A stretch of DNA of 15,971 nt from Bryobacterales bacterium (lineage in GTDB: Bacteria > Acidobacteriota > Terriglobia > Bryobacterales > Bryobacteraceae): contig PKZC01000399.1 of the NCBI GenBank assembly GCA_003132905.1, positions 1 through 15,971 of the forward strand. The letters are read 5' to 3'. A program made the position numbers and the translations under genes. Of this stretch, positions 6,375 through 14,622 are shown piece after piece; position 1 is the first letter of the stretch, and every line of letters starts with the position of its first letter. The notes below the pieces were generated by a model that was not told where the DNA came from, searched no databases, and saw only the letters and a program-made list of their open reading frames with translations.

Positions 6375-8207
6375 ATGAAGCATAAGTTGGCCCCCCTGCT
6401 TTTCCTCCTGATTTGCGCGTGTTCGGCTCCCGCGCAGCGCAAGGATTTTGAACTCCCCACCATGCATGCCGCGCGCGGCACCAACGGCGCGCTCGCCACG
6501 GGCAGCGAATACGCCGAGGAGGCCGGGATGAAGATCTTCTTCCATGGAGGCAACGCTGTGGACGCGGGCGTGGCCTCTATGTTCGCCGCTTCTGTGGCCG
6601 AGTTTTCGCACTTCGGCATGGGTGGCGAGGCGCCAATTCTGATTCGCACCAAGACGGGCAAGGTTTACGCCATCGCGGGCGTCGGCACCATGCCCAAGCT
6701 TGCTTCGGCTAAGTTCTTTCTGGAGCACCGGCCGCGGCCCGGTGAAATTCTCACACTCGATCCGGGCGGATTGAAAGGCATTATTCCCGTGGCGGGCATT
6801 CTTCCGGCCCTGGTGCCCAGCATGGTGGAATCCGGATTAATCGCGCTGCGTGATTTCGGCACCAAGTCTTTCTCCGAAGAGATTGAACCCGCCATCGAGT
6901 TGGCTGACGGAATGGCTATTGACGAAACCCGTTCTGGTGCTATCTCGCGCTCGCGCCGTTTCTTCGATCTTTGGCCGGATTCGAAAAAAACCTTCCTGCC
7001 TGAAGGGCGCGTCCCGCTGCCGGGCGAGATCTTCCGTCAGCCGAATCTGGCACGTACCCTGCGATCCATGGCCGCCGCTGAAAAGAAGGCTCTAGCTTCG
7101 GGTGCTTCCCGCACCGCCGCCATCGACGCCGTGGCCGATTATTTCTATCGCGGCGACGTGGCGCATCGCATCGACGCTTTCAGTCAAGCCAACGGCGGCC
7201 TGCTGCGCTACGACGATATGGCTGCATTCAAACTGCAGCCCGAAGAACCGGTTTCGAGCGACTATCACAATTACAAGGTCTATAAGCCCGGGTTCTGGAC
7301 CCAGGGCCCGGCGATGCTTGAAACGCTGAATATCCTGGAAGGCTACGACCTGCGCTCCATGGGTTTCAATTCCACCGAGTACATTCATACCGTTACCGAA
7401 GCGTTGAAGCTGGCCTATGCCGATCGCGACGCCTATTATGGCGATCCGAAATTCAACAACATTCCGGCCGACACGCTGCTGTCGAAGGCATACGCGGCCG
7501 AGCGCCGCAAAGAGATCGGAAAAACTGCTTCCATGGACTTCGTGCCTGGCCTGATCAACGGTAAACGCGGCAAGCATCCTACCGAGATGGACATCGCGCG
7601 CACCAAGATCGACGACGCTTTGATGGCCAGCGATACCACCTGCATTGACGCCATCGATAAAGACGGCGTCGTGTTCTCCGCCACACCTTCCGGCGCATGG
7701 CTGCCTTCGGTGATCGCGGGCGATACCGGTATTCCGCTTACCGAGCGCGCGCAGCAGTTCATCCTGGTTCCGGGATCGCCCAATGAATTGGCGGGCGGCA
7801 AACGTCCCCGCGTAACTTTGAGCCCCACCATCATCACCGAGCAGGGCAAGCCGTTTCTGGCGCTCTCCACGCCGGGTGGCGACAACCAGGAACAAAGCTT
7901 GATCCAATTGTTCTTTAACGTCATCGAGTTCGGCGACAACGCCCAAGCCGCCGTGGAAGCTCCCCGTTTCCAGACCCGGCATTTGGTATCCAGCTTCGAC
8001 AATCATGCCTGGAATCGCGGCGACTTGCTGCTGGACGAGCGTATCGCTCCCAACGTGGGTGCGGAATTGGCTGCGCGCGGGCACAAGGTGGGCATTCGTT
8101 CACGATGGAACAGCGGCGCGGCGCCCGTGATGATTCGCGTTACGCCGGATGGCGTCATTGAAGCGGGCGCCGATCCCTACGGTTATCGCGTCGCGCACGC
8201 CTACTAG
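6375..8207 (+). CDS. ggt: Gamma-glutamyltransferase, exported
   Basis: A 610-residue member of the N-terminal nucleophile hydrolase family that cleaves or transfers the gamma-glutamyl group of glutathione and related amides. It starts with an export signal (MKHKLAPLLFLLICACSAPAQ), cleaved probably after APA; the ICAC stretch is a poor lipobox. The family signature near the N-terminus (HGGNAVDAGVAS, GMGGEAPILIR) is present. The autoprocessing site is D420/T421 in SDTTCIDAIDKDG, where T421 would become the N-terminal nucleophile of the small subunit. A glycine-rich oxyanion segment STPGGDNQEQS follows, as in relatives with PGGD rather than PGGS. It is expected in the periplasm or outside the cell. 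The ATG lies 12 bases after a consensus -10, without a clear ribosome binding site. Confidence 0.92.
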   Translation: MKHKLAPLLFLLICACSAPAQRKDFELPTMHAARGTNGALATGSEYAEEAGMKIFFHGGNAVDAGVASMFAASVAEFSHFGMGGEAPILIRTKTGKVYAIAGVGTMPKLASAKFFLEHRPRPGEILTLDPGGLKGIIPVAGILPALVPSMVESGLIALRDFGTKSFSEEIEPAIELADGMAIDETRSGAISRSRRFFDLWPDSKKTFLPEGRVPLPGEIFRQPNLARTLRSMAAAEKKALASGASRTAAIDAVADYFYRGDVAHRIDAFSQANGGLLRYDDMAAFKLQPEEPVSSDYHNYKVYKPGFWTQGPAMLETLNILEGYDLRSMGFNSTEYIHTVTEALKLAYADRDAYYGDPKFNNIPADTLLSKAYAAERRKEIGKTASMDFVPGLINGKRGKHPTEMDIARTKIDDALMASDTTCIDAIDKDGVVFSATPSGAWLPSVIAGDTGIPLTERAQQFILVPGSPNELAGGKRPRVTLSPTIITEQGKPFLALSTPGGDNQEQSLIQLFFNVIEFGDNAQAAVEAPRFQTRHLVSSFDNHAWNRGDLLLDERIAPNVGAELAARGHKVGIRSRWNSGAAPVMIRVTPDGVIEAGADPYGYRVAHAY

Positions 8208-8211
8208 CACC

Positions 8212-9165
8212 TTGGAAACAGCCTCGCTGTTTGAAGAGCCGTCGCAGTTTGACCGGCAAGGTTTGATCGCCCGGCTGGCTTCGCTGGCGGCCGAAAACAT
8301 TCTGATCGGAACCAGTTCCTGGAAATATGAAGGCTGGATCGGGCAGATCTATTCGCGCCAACGCTACATGACACGCGGCCGGTTTTCTCAAAAGCGCTTC
8401 AACGACGAGTGCCTGAACGAATACGCCGAGACTTTCCCAATCGTTTGCGGCGATTTCTCGTTCTATCAATTTCCATCGCCGGACTACTGGCGCAAGCTCT
8501 TTGGATCGGCCCCGTCCAAGCTGCAGTTCGCCTTCAAAGCGCCCGAGGACGTCACGGTGAAGCAGTTCCCACGCCATCCGCGTTGCGGGCCGCGCGCGGG
8601 AGACGATAACTCCTCGTTCCTGGACGCCGCGCTATTCCAAAGTGGATTTCTGGATCTGCTGACGCCCTATCAGCCGCGCGTCGCAACATTGATATTCGAG
8701 TTCGGCAGTTTCGCCAGGCAATGCTATCCCGACGTCGGCGCATTCCTCCAAGAACTAGATCCGTTCTTGGCCGCGCTGCCGCGCGATTTCCGCTACGCGG
8801 TGGAGATTCGTAATCCAGAATTTCTTTCGCCCGAATATTTCGCCTGCCTCCGCAGCCACGGCGTGGCCCATGTCTTCAATGCCTGGACGCGCATGCCTGA
8901 AATCGGAGTCCAAATGAACTTGCAGGACGTGAACACGGCCAATTTCAGCGTGGCTAGGGCGCTCTTACGGCGGGGCCGCCCGTACGAGGAAGCGGTGGCG
9001 AAGTTTACCCCCTATGAGCGCGTGCAAGACCCGAATCCCGAAACTCGCCAGGCGCTGCGCCTCTTGATCGCCCAGGCTCGCAAGCGGCATGAGCCTTCCT
9101 ACATTTTCGTCAACAATCGTTTGGAGGGGAATGCCCCGGAAACCATCGAAACCATTACGGAGTAG
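8212..9165 (+). CDS. DUF72 family protein (YecE-like TIM barrel)
   Basis: About 317 residues with the DUF72 signature ILIGTSSWKYEGW, then a barrel with GDFSFYQFPSP, FAFKAPEDVTVK, TLIFEFGSF, YAVEIRNPEF, HVFNAWTRMPE and a C-terminal YIFVNNRLEGNAP strand. The family is widespread, soluble and of unproven function. Two starts are possible: TTG at 8212, 5 bases after the preceding stop, or ATG at 8149, which would overlap the previous gene by 59 bases. I chose TTG because residues before it read as an out-of-frame copy of the upstream gene and family members usually begin shortly before the GTSSW motif. Neither start has a clear ribosome binding site. It is probably co-transcribed with the upstream gene. 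Confidence 0.85.
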   Translation: METASLFEEPSQFDRQGLIARLASLAAENILIGTSSWKYEGWIGQIYSRQRYMTRGRFSQKRFNDECLNEYAETFPIVCGDFSFYQFPSPDYWRKLFGSAPSKLQFAFKAPEDVTVKQFPRHPRCGPRAGDDNSSFLDAALFQSGFLDLLTPYQPRVATLIFEFGSFARQCYPDVGAFLQELDPFLAALPRDFRYAVEIRNPEFLSPEYFACLRSHGVAHVFNAWTRMPEIGVQMNLQDVNTANFSVARALLRRGRPYEEAVAKFTPYERVQDPNPETRQALRLLIAQARKRHEPSYIFVNNRLEGNAPETIETITE

Positions 9166-9209
9166 TAAGTACTAGAGTGAAAGAAAGTTACCGAACACTG
9201 AAACAGTTA

Positions 9210-9227
9210 GATCTCTTCGAAGATCTC
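9210..9227. repeat. Small hairpin AGATCT-CTTCGA-AGATCT
   Basis: Two AGATCT hexamers, each self-complementary, flank the loop CTTCGA between the DUF72 and kinase genes. It could form a 6-base-pair stem. The following bases (CCTTTAAG) are not a proper T-tract, so it is at best a weak terminator; it also lies close before the kinase start. Confidence 0.3.
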
Positions 9228-9258
9228 CTTTAAGAAGCGGTCTCTATTGCAAGAACGA

Positions 9259-12200
9259 ATGCCTTCGGAATCACTCCATCCGGCGTTGGATGCCAGCGCC
9301 ACGCTTTTAGCCGGCGGCGGCGAACTGGGAGCGTTGATGCGCGCGATGGACTGGTCCCAGACGGCGCTCGGTCCGGTGGAAGTATGGCCCCAGGCGCTGC
9401 GCACCTCGGTGCGGATTTTGCTCACTTCGCGCCAACCCATGTTCGTTTGGTGGCGCGATGAGTTGATCAATCTCTACAACGACGCTTACAAGACAATCGT
9501 TGGAGGCAAACATCCGCAGGCTCTTGGACAGCCGGCCGCGGTGGTGTGGCGCGAGATCTGGGATCAAGTGGGCCCGCGCGCCAAGTCAGCCATGACTGCC
9601 AACGAAGGCACCTACGACGAAGCTCTGCTCTTGATCATGGAGCGGAACGGGTATCGCGAAGGGACCTATTACACCTTCTCCTACAGCCCGGTTCCCAGCG
9701 ATACCGGAGACGCGGGCGGCATTCTCTGCGCCAACACAGACGACACACAACGCATTATCGGCGCGCGCCAGCTGGCTCTGCTGCGGGATCTGGCGGCCCG
9801 AACCGCCGATGCCCGGACGATCGACGATGCGTGTTCGCTTAGCGTCAAATCGCTCGAAACAAATCCTCGGGATCTTCCCTTCGCCGCCATTTACTTACTG
9901 GATTCCGAACATGGCCGTGTGGTGCTGGCCGGATGCTCGGGCATTGCCGCCAACCATGTGGCGACGCCGCTCCAAGCATCTCTCACGGGCACCTCCGTCT
10001 GGCCCTTCGCGAAAGTCTTATCTACTCACGCGCCCGCTTTGGTAACGAATCTGGACGCGCTCGGGACTCTGCCCCAGGGCGCGTGGGACCGTTCTCCGCA
10101 ACAGGCGGTGGTGCTTCCCATCGCTCCCTCCGGCAAAACGGGCCGCTCCGGCGTTTTAGTAGCAGGCTTGAATCCGTATCGGCTTTTCGATGACGGCTAC
10201 CAGGGCTTCCTGGGGCTGGTTGCGGGCCAGATCGCGGCAGCCATCGCGAACGCACAGGCGTACGAAGAAGAACGCCGGCGAGCCGAAGCCCTGGCTGAAC
10301 TGGACCGGGCCAAGACAACGTTTTTCTCCAACGTATCGCATGAGTTCCGCACGCCACTCACCTTGATGCTGGGGCCGCTGGAGGAACTGCTGGGGCGGCA
10401 GGAAACCGAGGATTACTCCGACCACCGCAAGCTGGTGCAAGTGGCCCATCGCAACGGCCTGCGGCTATTGAAACTGGTCAATAGCCTGCTCGATTTTGCG
10501 CGCATCGAGGCGGGCCGCGTACAGGCCAGCTATGAGCCAACGGACTTGGCGGCCTTCACTGCCGACCTCGCTTCCAGCTTTCGCTCCGCTACCGACAAAG
10601 CGGGCCTGCGTCTGATCGTCAACTGTCCGCCGTTGCCGCAGCCGGTCTATGTGGATCGGGACATGTGGGAGAAAGTGGTGCTCAATCTGATGTCGAATGC
10701 CTTCAAGTTCACTTTTGAAGGCGAGATTGAGGTTGACCTGGAACCGGCGCATAACAACTCCACGGTCAAGCTAACCGTGCGCGACACCGGGACGGGCATA
10801 CCGCTCGACGAAATGCCCCGTCTGTTCGAGCGGTTTCACCGCGTAGATGGCGCGCGGGGGCGCACGCAAGAGGGAACGGGCATTGGCCTGGCATTGGTGC
10901 AGGAACTGGTGAAGCTGCACGGGGGCAGTATTTTTGTGCAAAGCGAATTGGGACGCGGCAGCACATTTACCGTGCACATCCCGTTCGGCGTGGCACACTT
11001 GCCGCGCGAACGCATAGGCGTAGCATCCACGGCGGCTTCTACAGCAACGCGAGCCGATGCCTATGTGGATGAAGCCCTGACGTGGCTTCACTTTGACACC
11101 CCGGAACCAGCGAGCGAAAGCAGGCAGGCGCGGCAGCCCGACATTCCGGCTACCTGGGTTCCGGCTCCAAGTAATTTGGATGGCGCGGCCCAGCCAGGCG
11201 CCCGCGGCAAAGTGCTGCTGGCCGATGACAACGCCGACATGCGCGATTACGTCTTTCGCCTGCTCAGCCCGCACTTCGACGTGGAAGCTGTATCGGATGG
11301 CCAAGAAGCTTTAGCCCGCGCTCTCGACCATCCGCCAGACCTGGTGCTCAGCGACATCATGATGCCCGGTCTGAACGGGTTTGCTTTGTTGCAGGCTCTG
11401 CGCTCGGAACCGGCTACGAGCACGCTGCCGGTGATCCTGCTCTCGGCGCGCGCGGGTGAAGAATCGCGCGTGGAAGGTATTGAAGCCGGCGCCGACGACT
11501 ATTTAGTAAAACCATTTACAGCGCGAGAACTGCTGGCGCGCGTGACTACGCATCTGGCCATGAGCCGCTTGAGACGCCAAGCCACCGAACGCGAGCGCGA
11601 GCTTCGCACGGACGCCGAAGCCGCCCGCGAGCGAGCCACCAGGGCCATGGAAGCGCTGCGGCGAGCCAATTCCGATTTAGAGCAGTTCGCTTTTTCGGCC
11701 AGCCACGATTTGCAGGAACCGCTGCGCATGGTGGCCACCTTCAGCCAGTTGCTGCAAGTAAGATATTCGGGCAAGCTGGACGCGCAAGCCGACACCATCA
11801 TCGAGCATTGCGTGGAAGGCGCCACGCGCATGGGACGGATGATTCGGGATCTGTTGGAATACACTCACGCGGCCAGTGGTTCCTTCGTCCCGTCGGAGAA
11901 AGTCAGTCTGGAGCGGGCGTTGGAGGAAGCGCTGGAGAATCTGCAGGCATCCATTCAGGAATCCGGAGCCGTGGTGACCCACGATGCGCTGCCGGATCTC
12001 GAGGTGGAAGCGGTTCATCTACAACAGATTTTCCAGAATCTTATCTCAAACGCCATCAAATACCGGGGTAGCCAGCCGCCCCGCATCCATATTGGGGCGA
12101 TTCGCCGCCAGGGGGCCTGGGAGTTTTCCGTGCAGGATAATGGAATCGGCATCGAACCCCGATATAAAGATCAGGTGTTTGGACTCTTCAAGCGCCTGCA

Positions 12201-12381
12201 CAGCCAAAGCCGGTATTCGGGAACTGGGCTCGGCTTGGCGATTTGCAAAAAGTTAGTGGAACGGTACCACGGACGGATTTGGGTTGAATCGCAATCGGGA
12301 GAAGGGTCCACATTCTTCTTCACCCTGGCGCCGGATGAGTTGGCCGGGAATGAACCGGTTTCGAGTGCGGGAGCACAATGA
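9259..12381 (+). CDS. Soluble hybrid sensor kinase with two kinase modules (PAS-GAF-HK-REC-HK)
   Basis: About 1040 residues, no membrane segment. In order: a PAS-like sensor (about 20-165; LGPVEVWPQALRTSV, MFVWWRDELINLYNDAYK); a GAF domain (about 175-325); a first kinase with phospho-acceptor His361 in FSNVSHEFRTPL and an ATPase domain (NLMSNAFKF, DTGTGI, GTGIGLAL); a receiver (about 650-765) with Asp699 in LSDIMMPG and the VKPF lysine; a coiled coil; and a second, phytochrome-type kinase with His816 in SASHDLQEPLR and a second ATPase domain (NLISNAIKY, DNGIGI, GTGLGLAI). Two complete kinases around one receiver suggest an internal relay plus output to the next gene. The ligand is unknown; the GAF lacks an obvious chromophore-binding assignment. 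The start is ATG 9259 or TTG 9247. Confidence 0.88.
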   Translation: MPSESLHPALDASATLLAGGGELGALMRAMDWSQTALGPVEVWPQALRTSVRILLTSRQPMFVWWRDELINLYNDAYKTIVGGKHPQALGQPAAVVWREIWDQVGPRAKSAMTANEGTYDEALLLIMERNGYREGTYYTFSYSPVPSDTGDAGGILCANTDDTQRIIGARQLALLRDLAARTADARTIDDACSLSVKSLETNPRDLPFAAIYLLDSEHGRVVLAGCSGIAANHVATPLQASLTGTSVWPFAKVLSTHAPALVTNLDALGTLPQGAWDRSPQQAVVLPIAPSGKTGRSGVLVAGLNPYRLFDDGYQGFLGLVAGQIAAAIANAQAYEEERRRAEALAELDRAKTTFFSNVSHEFRTPLTLMLGPLEELLGRQETEDYSDHRKLVQVAHRNGLRLLKLVNSLLDFARIEAGRVQASYEPTDLAAFTADLASSFRSATDKAGLRLIVNCPPLPQPVYVDRDMWEKVVLNLMSNAFKFTFEGEIEVDLEPAHNNSTVKLTVRDTGTGIPLDEMPRLFERFHRVDGARGRTQEGTGIGLALVQELVKLHGGSIFVQSELGRGSTFTVHIPFGVAHLPRERIGVASTAASTATRADAYVDEALTWLHFDTPEPASESRQARQPDIPATWVPAPSNLDGAAQPGARGKVLLADDNADMRDYVFRLLSPHFDVEAVSDGQEALARALDHPPDLVLSDIMMPGLNGFALLQALRSEPATSTLPVILLSARAGEESRVEGIEAGADDYLVKPFTARELLARVTTHLAMSRLRRQATERERELRTDAEAARERATRAMEALRRANSDLEQFAFSASHDLQEPLRMVATFSQLLQVRYSGKLDAQADTIIEHCVEGATRMGRMIRDLLEYTHAASGSFVPSEKVSLERALEEALENLQASIQESGAVVTHDALPDLEVEAVHLQQIFQNLISNAIKYRGSQPPRIHIGAIRRQGAWEFSVQDNGIGIEPRYKDQVFGLFKRLHSQSRYSGTGLGLAICKKLVERYHGRIWVESQSGEGSTFFFTLAPDELAGNEPVSSAGAQ

Positions 12382-12824
12382 TGGCGGACACTTCTTATCG
12401 AATCTGGATCGCCGAAGATAACCCGGCCGACGTGTATTTGATTGAGGAAGCGCTGCGGCGTCACGAATTCGCATATCTTCTGAAGACCGCCGACAATGGC
12501 GAAGACATGTTGAATATGATCGCGCAACTGGAAAACGATCCAGCGGAAAGCTGTCCCGATCTTTTTATGGTCGACTTGAACCTGCCGCGCCGGTCGGGCG
12601 ATGAAATCCTGGCGCGGATTCGAAAGGGCAGCCGTTGCGCCAACGTTCCGGTAATTGTCATTACTTCTTCGGATTCTCCGCAGGATCGGGCCCGCACGCG
12701 CGAATTGGGCGCATCGTTCTACTTCCGCAAGCCGGCAGACCTGGAGAGATTCATGGCCATCGGTGGAATCGTGCGGGATTTCCTGGAAACTCCGGCCACG
12801 GGCGTGCCGCAAGCGTCCTTCTGA
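12378..12824 (+). CDS. Rcp1-like single-domain response regulator
   Basis: A 148-residue receiver with no output domain. Landmarks: acidic pocket in IWIAEDNPADVYLIEEAL, phospho-acceptor Asp66 in MVDLNLPRRSGDE, the switch threonine/serine in VIVITSSDSPQD, and the conserved lysine in FYFRKPADLERF. The DNPADV and LNLPRxSG wording is that of the Rcp1 family that partners phytochrome-type kinases, which fits the second kinase of the upstream protein. Its ATG overlaps the kinase stop (ATGA, 12378-12381), implying translational coupling; a second ATG follows at once at 12381. Phosphate transfer from His816 of the kinase is inferred. Confidence 0.9.
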   Translation: MMADTSYRIWIAEDNPADVYLIEEALRRHEFAYLLKTADNGEDMLNMIAQLENDPAESCPDLFMVDLNLPRRSGDEILARIRKGSRCANVPVIVITSSDSPQDRARTRELGASFYFRKPADLERFMAIGGIVRDFLETPATGVPQASF

Positions 12825-12843
12825 AAGATCGGAAAATGCCAGA

Positions 12844-13728
12844 ATGCTAGCGCGCTTTTGGGGCACCCGAGGGTCCATCGCGTCGCCTGGCCCCGGCACC
12901 AATCATTTTGGCGGCAACACATCTTGCGTGGAGTTGACCACACCCTCCGGAGGCATCTTAGTGCTGGACTGCGGCACCGGCGCGCGTCCGCTGGGGAATC
13001 GCCTGCTGTCCTCGGCGTCGGGACCGATTTCGGCTACCGTTCTTCTCACGCACACGCATTGGGACCATATCCAGGGCTTCCCGTTTTTCGCGCCGCTGTT
13101 TCAGCCCGATAATCATTTCAAGGTCTATGGACCGGAAGGCGCGCACTTGTCGTTGCGCGATGTGCTGGCGGGCCAAATGGAGCACCACTATTTTCCCGTG
13201 GAACTAGACCAACTGGCGGCGCGGATCAGTTATAAAGATTTGTGCGAAGGGACGTATGAAATAGACGGCGTGCAAGTGCGCGCCCAGCAGATGAATCATC
13301 CTTCGCCGACGCTGGGGTATCGCGTGGAAGCGGAAGGCCGGTCGATCTGCTATTTGTGCGATCACGAGCCGTATCGCGACGAGATCTGGCGGGACGGCGC
13401 GCCGCACGGAAAAATGGATTCGATTCTCGACCCAGGCGATCGTCGTCATGCCGAGTACATGCAAGGTGCCGACGTTGTGATCCATGAGGCGCAGTATACG
13501 CCGGAGGAATATCCGTCCAAGCGGCACTGGGGCCACAGCACGTACGTATACGTAGTGGAACTTGCCGTGCTGGCCGGCGTGCGCCGTTTGTTCCTCACCC
13601 ATCACGATCCTTCGCACGACGACGAGTTCATCCGCAGCCTGGAGCGCAAGGCTCAGCAGCTGGCGCGAAGCCTGGATTCGAAGCTCGAAGTATGCTGCGC
13701 CTACGAAGGCTGCGAAATCGCTGTTTAG
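12844..13728 (+). CDS. Metallo-beta-lactamase-fold hydrolase
   Basis: A 294-residue hydrolase. The metal-binding motif is H70-T-H72-W-D74-H75 in LLTHTHWDHIQGF. Further likely ligands are His214-Glu in VVIHEAQY and the H253-H254-D255 motif in LTHHDP. The N-terminal ARFWGTRGSIASPGPGTNHFGGNTSCVE is typical of the branch related to PhnP, RNase Z and cyclic phosphodiesterases, so a phosphodiester substrate is plausible but unproven. ATG 12844 is chosen because it is 19 bases after the regulator gene and the family homology begins there; an upstream extension of the frame would overlap that gene. The context suggests a role as output or partner of the kinase-regulator pair. Confidence 0.85.
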   Translation: MLARFWGTRGSIASPGPGTNHFGGNTSCVELTTPSGGILVLDCGTGARPLGNRLLSSASGPISATVLLTHTHWDHIQGFPFFAPLFQPDNHFKVYGPEGAHLSLRDVLAGQMEHHYFPVELDQLAARISYKDLCEGTYEIDGVQVRAQQMNHPSPTLGYRVEAEGRSICYLCDHEPYRDEIWRDGAPHGKMDSILDPGDRRHAEYMQGADVVIHEAQYTPEEYPSKRHWGHSTYVYVVELAVLAGVRRLFLTHHDPSHDDEFIRSLERKAQQLARSLDSKLEVCCAYEGCEIAV

Positions 13729-13732
13729 CCGT

Positions 13733-13738
13733 TACAAT
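13733..13738 (+). promoter_or_regulatory. Candidate -10 box (TACAAT) and strong ribosome binding site
   Basis: TACAAT lies just after the stop of the hydrolase gene. A strong AGGAGG (13751-13756) follows, 5 bases before the ATG at 13762. The ribosome binding site is secure; it is the best in the window. The -10 is plausible, but no clear -35 is seen. Confidence 0.45.
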
Positions 13739-13761
13739 GACGGCTTGGCGAGGAGGTCTTC

Positions 13762-14622
13762 ATGAAGTTCGCAGCTCTGTTGCTAGGTTTATCCATGGCC
13801 GCGGCCTGGGCACAGAACATCACCGTGCAAGTCGGCGGCAGGCCGGTGGGCTCCGCCTCGACGTTGAACTTTGAGTCGGGCAGTGGAATCATTCAATCCT
13901 GCCATCCGGACGGCAACGCACGCATCACCTGCACGCCTTCTTCCGATCTGGCGGTAGTCGCCTCTCGCGACTCTATGCATGGCAACGAGAATACTTGCAT
14001 CTCCGCCACTCACTCCACATCGTATGCGTGCCGTATCTCGCGGGCAACGCTTCTGGCCTATCCCCCCGGCATGACCTTCGTGCTGACAGTGGATGTCCCT
14101 TGTGCCAATCAGTGCTCTTTGAATATCGATGGGCTGGGGCCGGTAACCATCAAGAGATCCGACGGCGTCACCGATCCGCTCGGTACGCTGGTCCCAGGCG
14201 AACCTCAATGGGTCTTCTACGACGGCAAGCTTTTTCGATTGATGGGCGGTGGAGGCGGCGGAGCACGCCCCGCCAGCCAGGACCGCGACCGCGATGCCAC
14301 TGCACGGCGCTTCATTGCCGCGATGGAGACCATGCCTTACGCGCGCGCAGTGTCGCTTGAAACCACCGCGGGCGATGTGCACAAAACCACTACCAGTAAC
14401 GCGGTTGGCAATGCCACTATCAATGCCGCGACCGTAGGTTTGCCAGGCCAGCACATGTGGGTGATCGTGGTGAACGATCAGATCAGCGGGAAGACCGTAA
14501 GCTTTGGAACCAACTTCAAGAGCGCGGGACCGTTGGTGGGATCGCCCGGCAAATCCGCAACCCTGCAATTCATTTCCGACGGCACCGCCTGGTACGAGGT
14601 GGCGCGGACCGGGAACCTATAG
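13762..14622 (+). CDS. Secreted protein with phage-tail-like beta modules
   Basis: A 286-residue exported protein. A signal peptide (MKFAALLLGLSMAAAWA/Q) is likely cleaved after residue 17. The mature protein is Ser/Thr/Gly-rich. One segment (about 105-160) reads FVLTVDVPCANQCSLNIDGLGPVTIK, then a turn and WVFYDGKLFRLMG, the pattern of beta-repeat modules found in phage tail fibres and related surface proteins. A glycine linker of six residues follows. The last third (about 195-286) has a similar beta pattern (TINAATV, MWVIVVND, KTVSFGTNF) ending TLQFISDGTAWYEVART. Six cysteines in the first half could form disulfides outside the cytoplasm. Function is unknown. It has a strong AGGAGG site. 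Its stop overlaps the convergent TetR gene's stop. Confidence 0.7.
   Translation: MKFAALLLGLSMAAAWAQNITVQVGGRPVGSASTLNFESGSGIIQSCHPDGNARITCTPSSDLAVVASRDSMHGNENTCISATHSTSYACRISRATLLAYPPGMTFVLTVDVPCANQCSLNIDGLGPVTIKRSDGVTDPLGTLVPGEPQWVFYDGKLFRLMGGGGGGARPASQDRDRDATARRFIAAMETMPYARAVSLETTAGDVHKTTTSNAVGNATINAATVGLPGQHMWVIVVNDQISGKTVSFGTNFKSAGPLVGSPGKSATLQFISDGTAWYEVARTGNL

Noticed and set aside
7092..8084. 330-codon open frame on the minus strand
   Set aside because: It lies fully inside the gamma-glutamyltransferase gene, whose motifs are clear on plus. Its translation shows no domain and is a GC-rich shadow.
12655..12843. Longer N-terminus for the metallo-hydrolase from the ATG at 12655
   Set aside because: It would overlap the response regulator by 170 bases in another frame, and the family homology begins at MLARFWGTRGS.
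12171..12902. 243-codon open frame on the minus strand
   Set aside because: It covers the kinase end and the response regulator, both well supported on plus. No recognisable protein features.
13789..14568. 259-codon open frame on the minus strand
   Set aside because: It is antisense to the secreted-protein gene, which has a strong ribosome binding site and signal peptide. The antisense product is His/Arg/Gly-rich with no motif.
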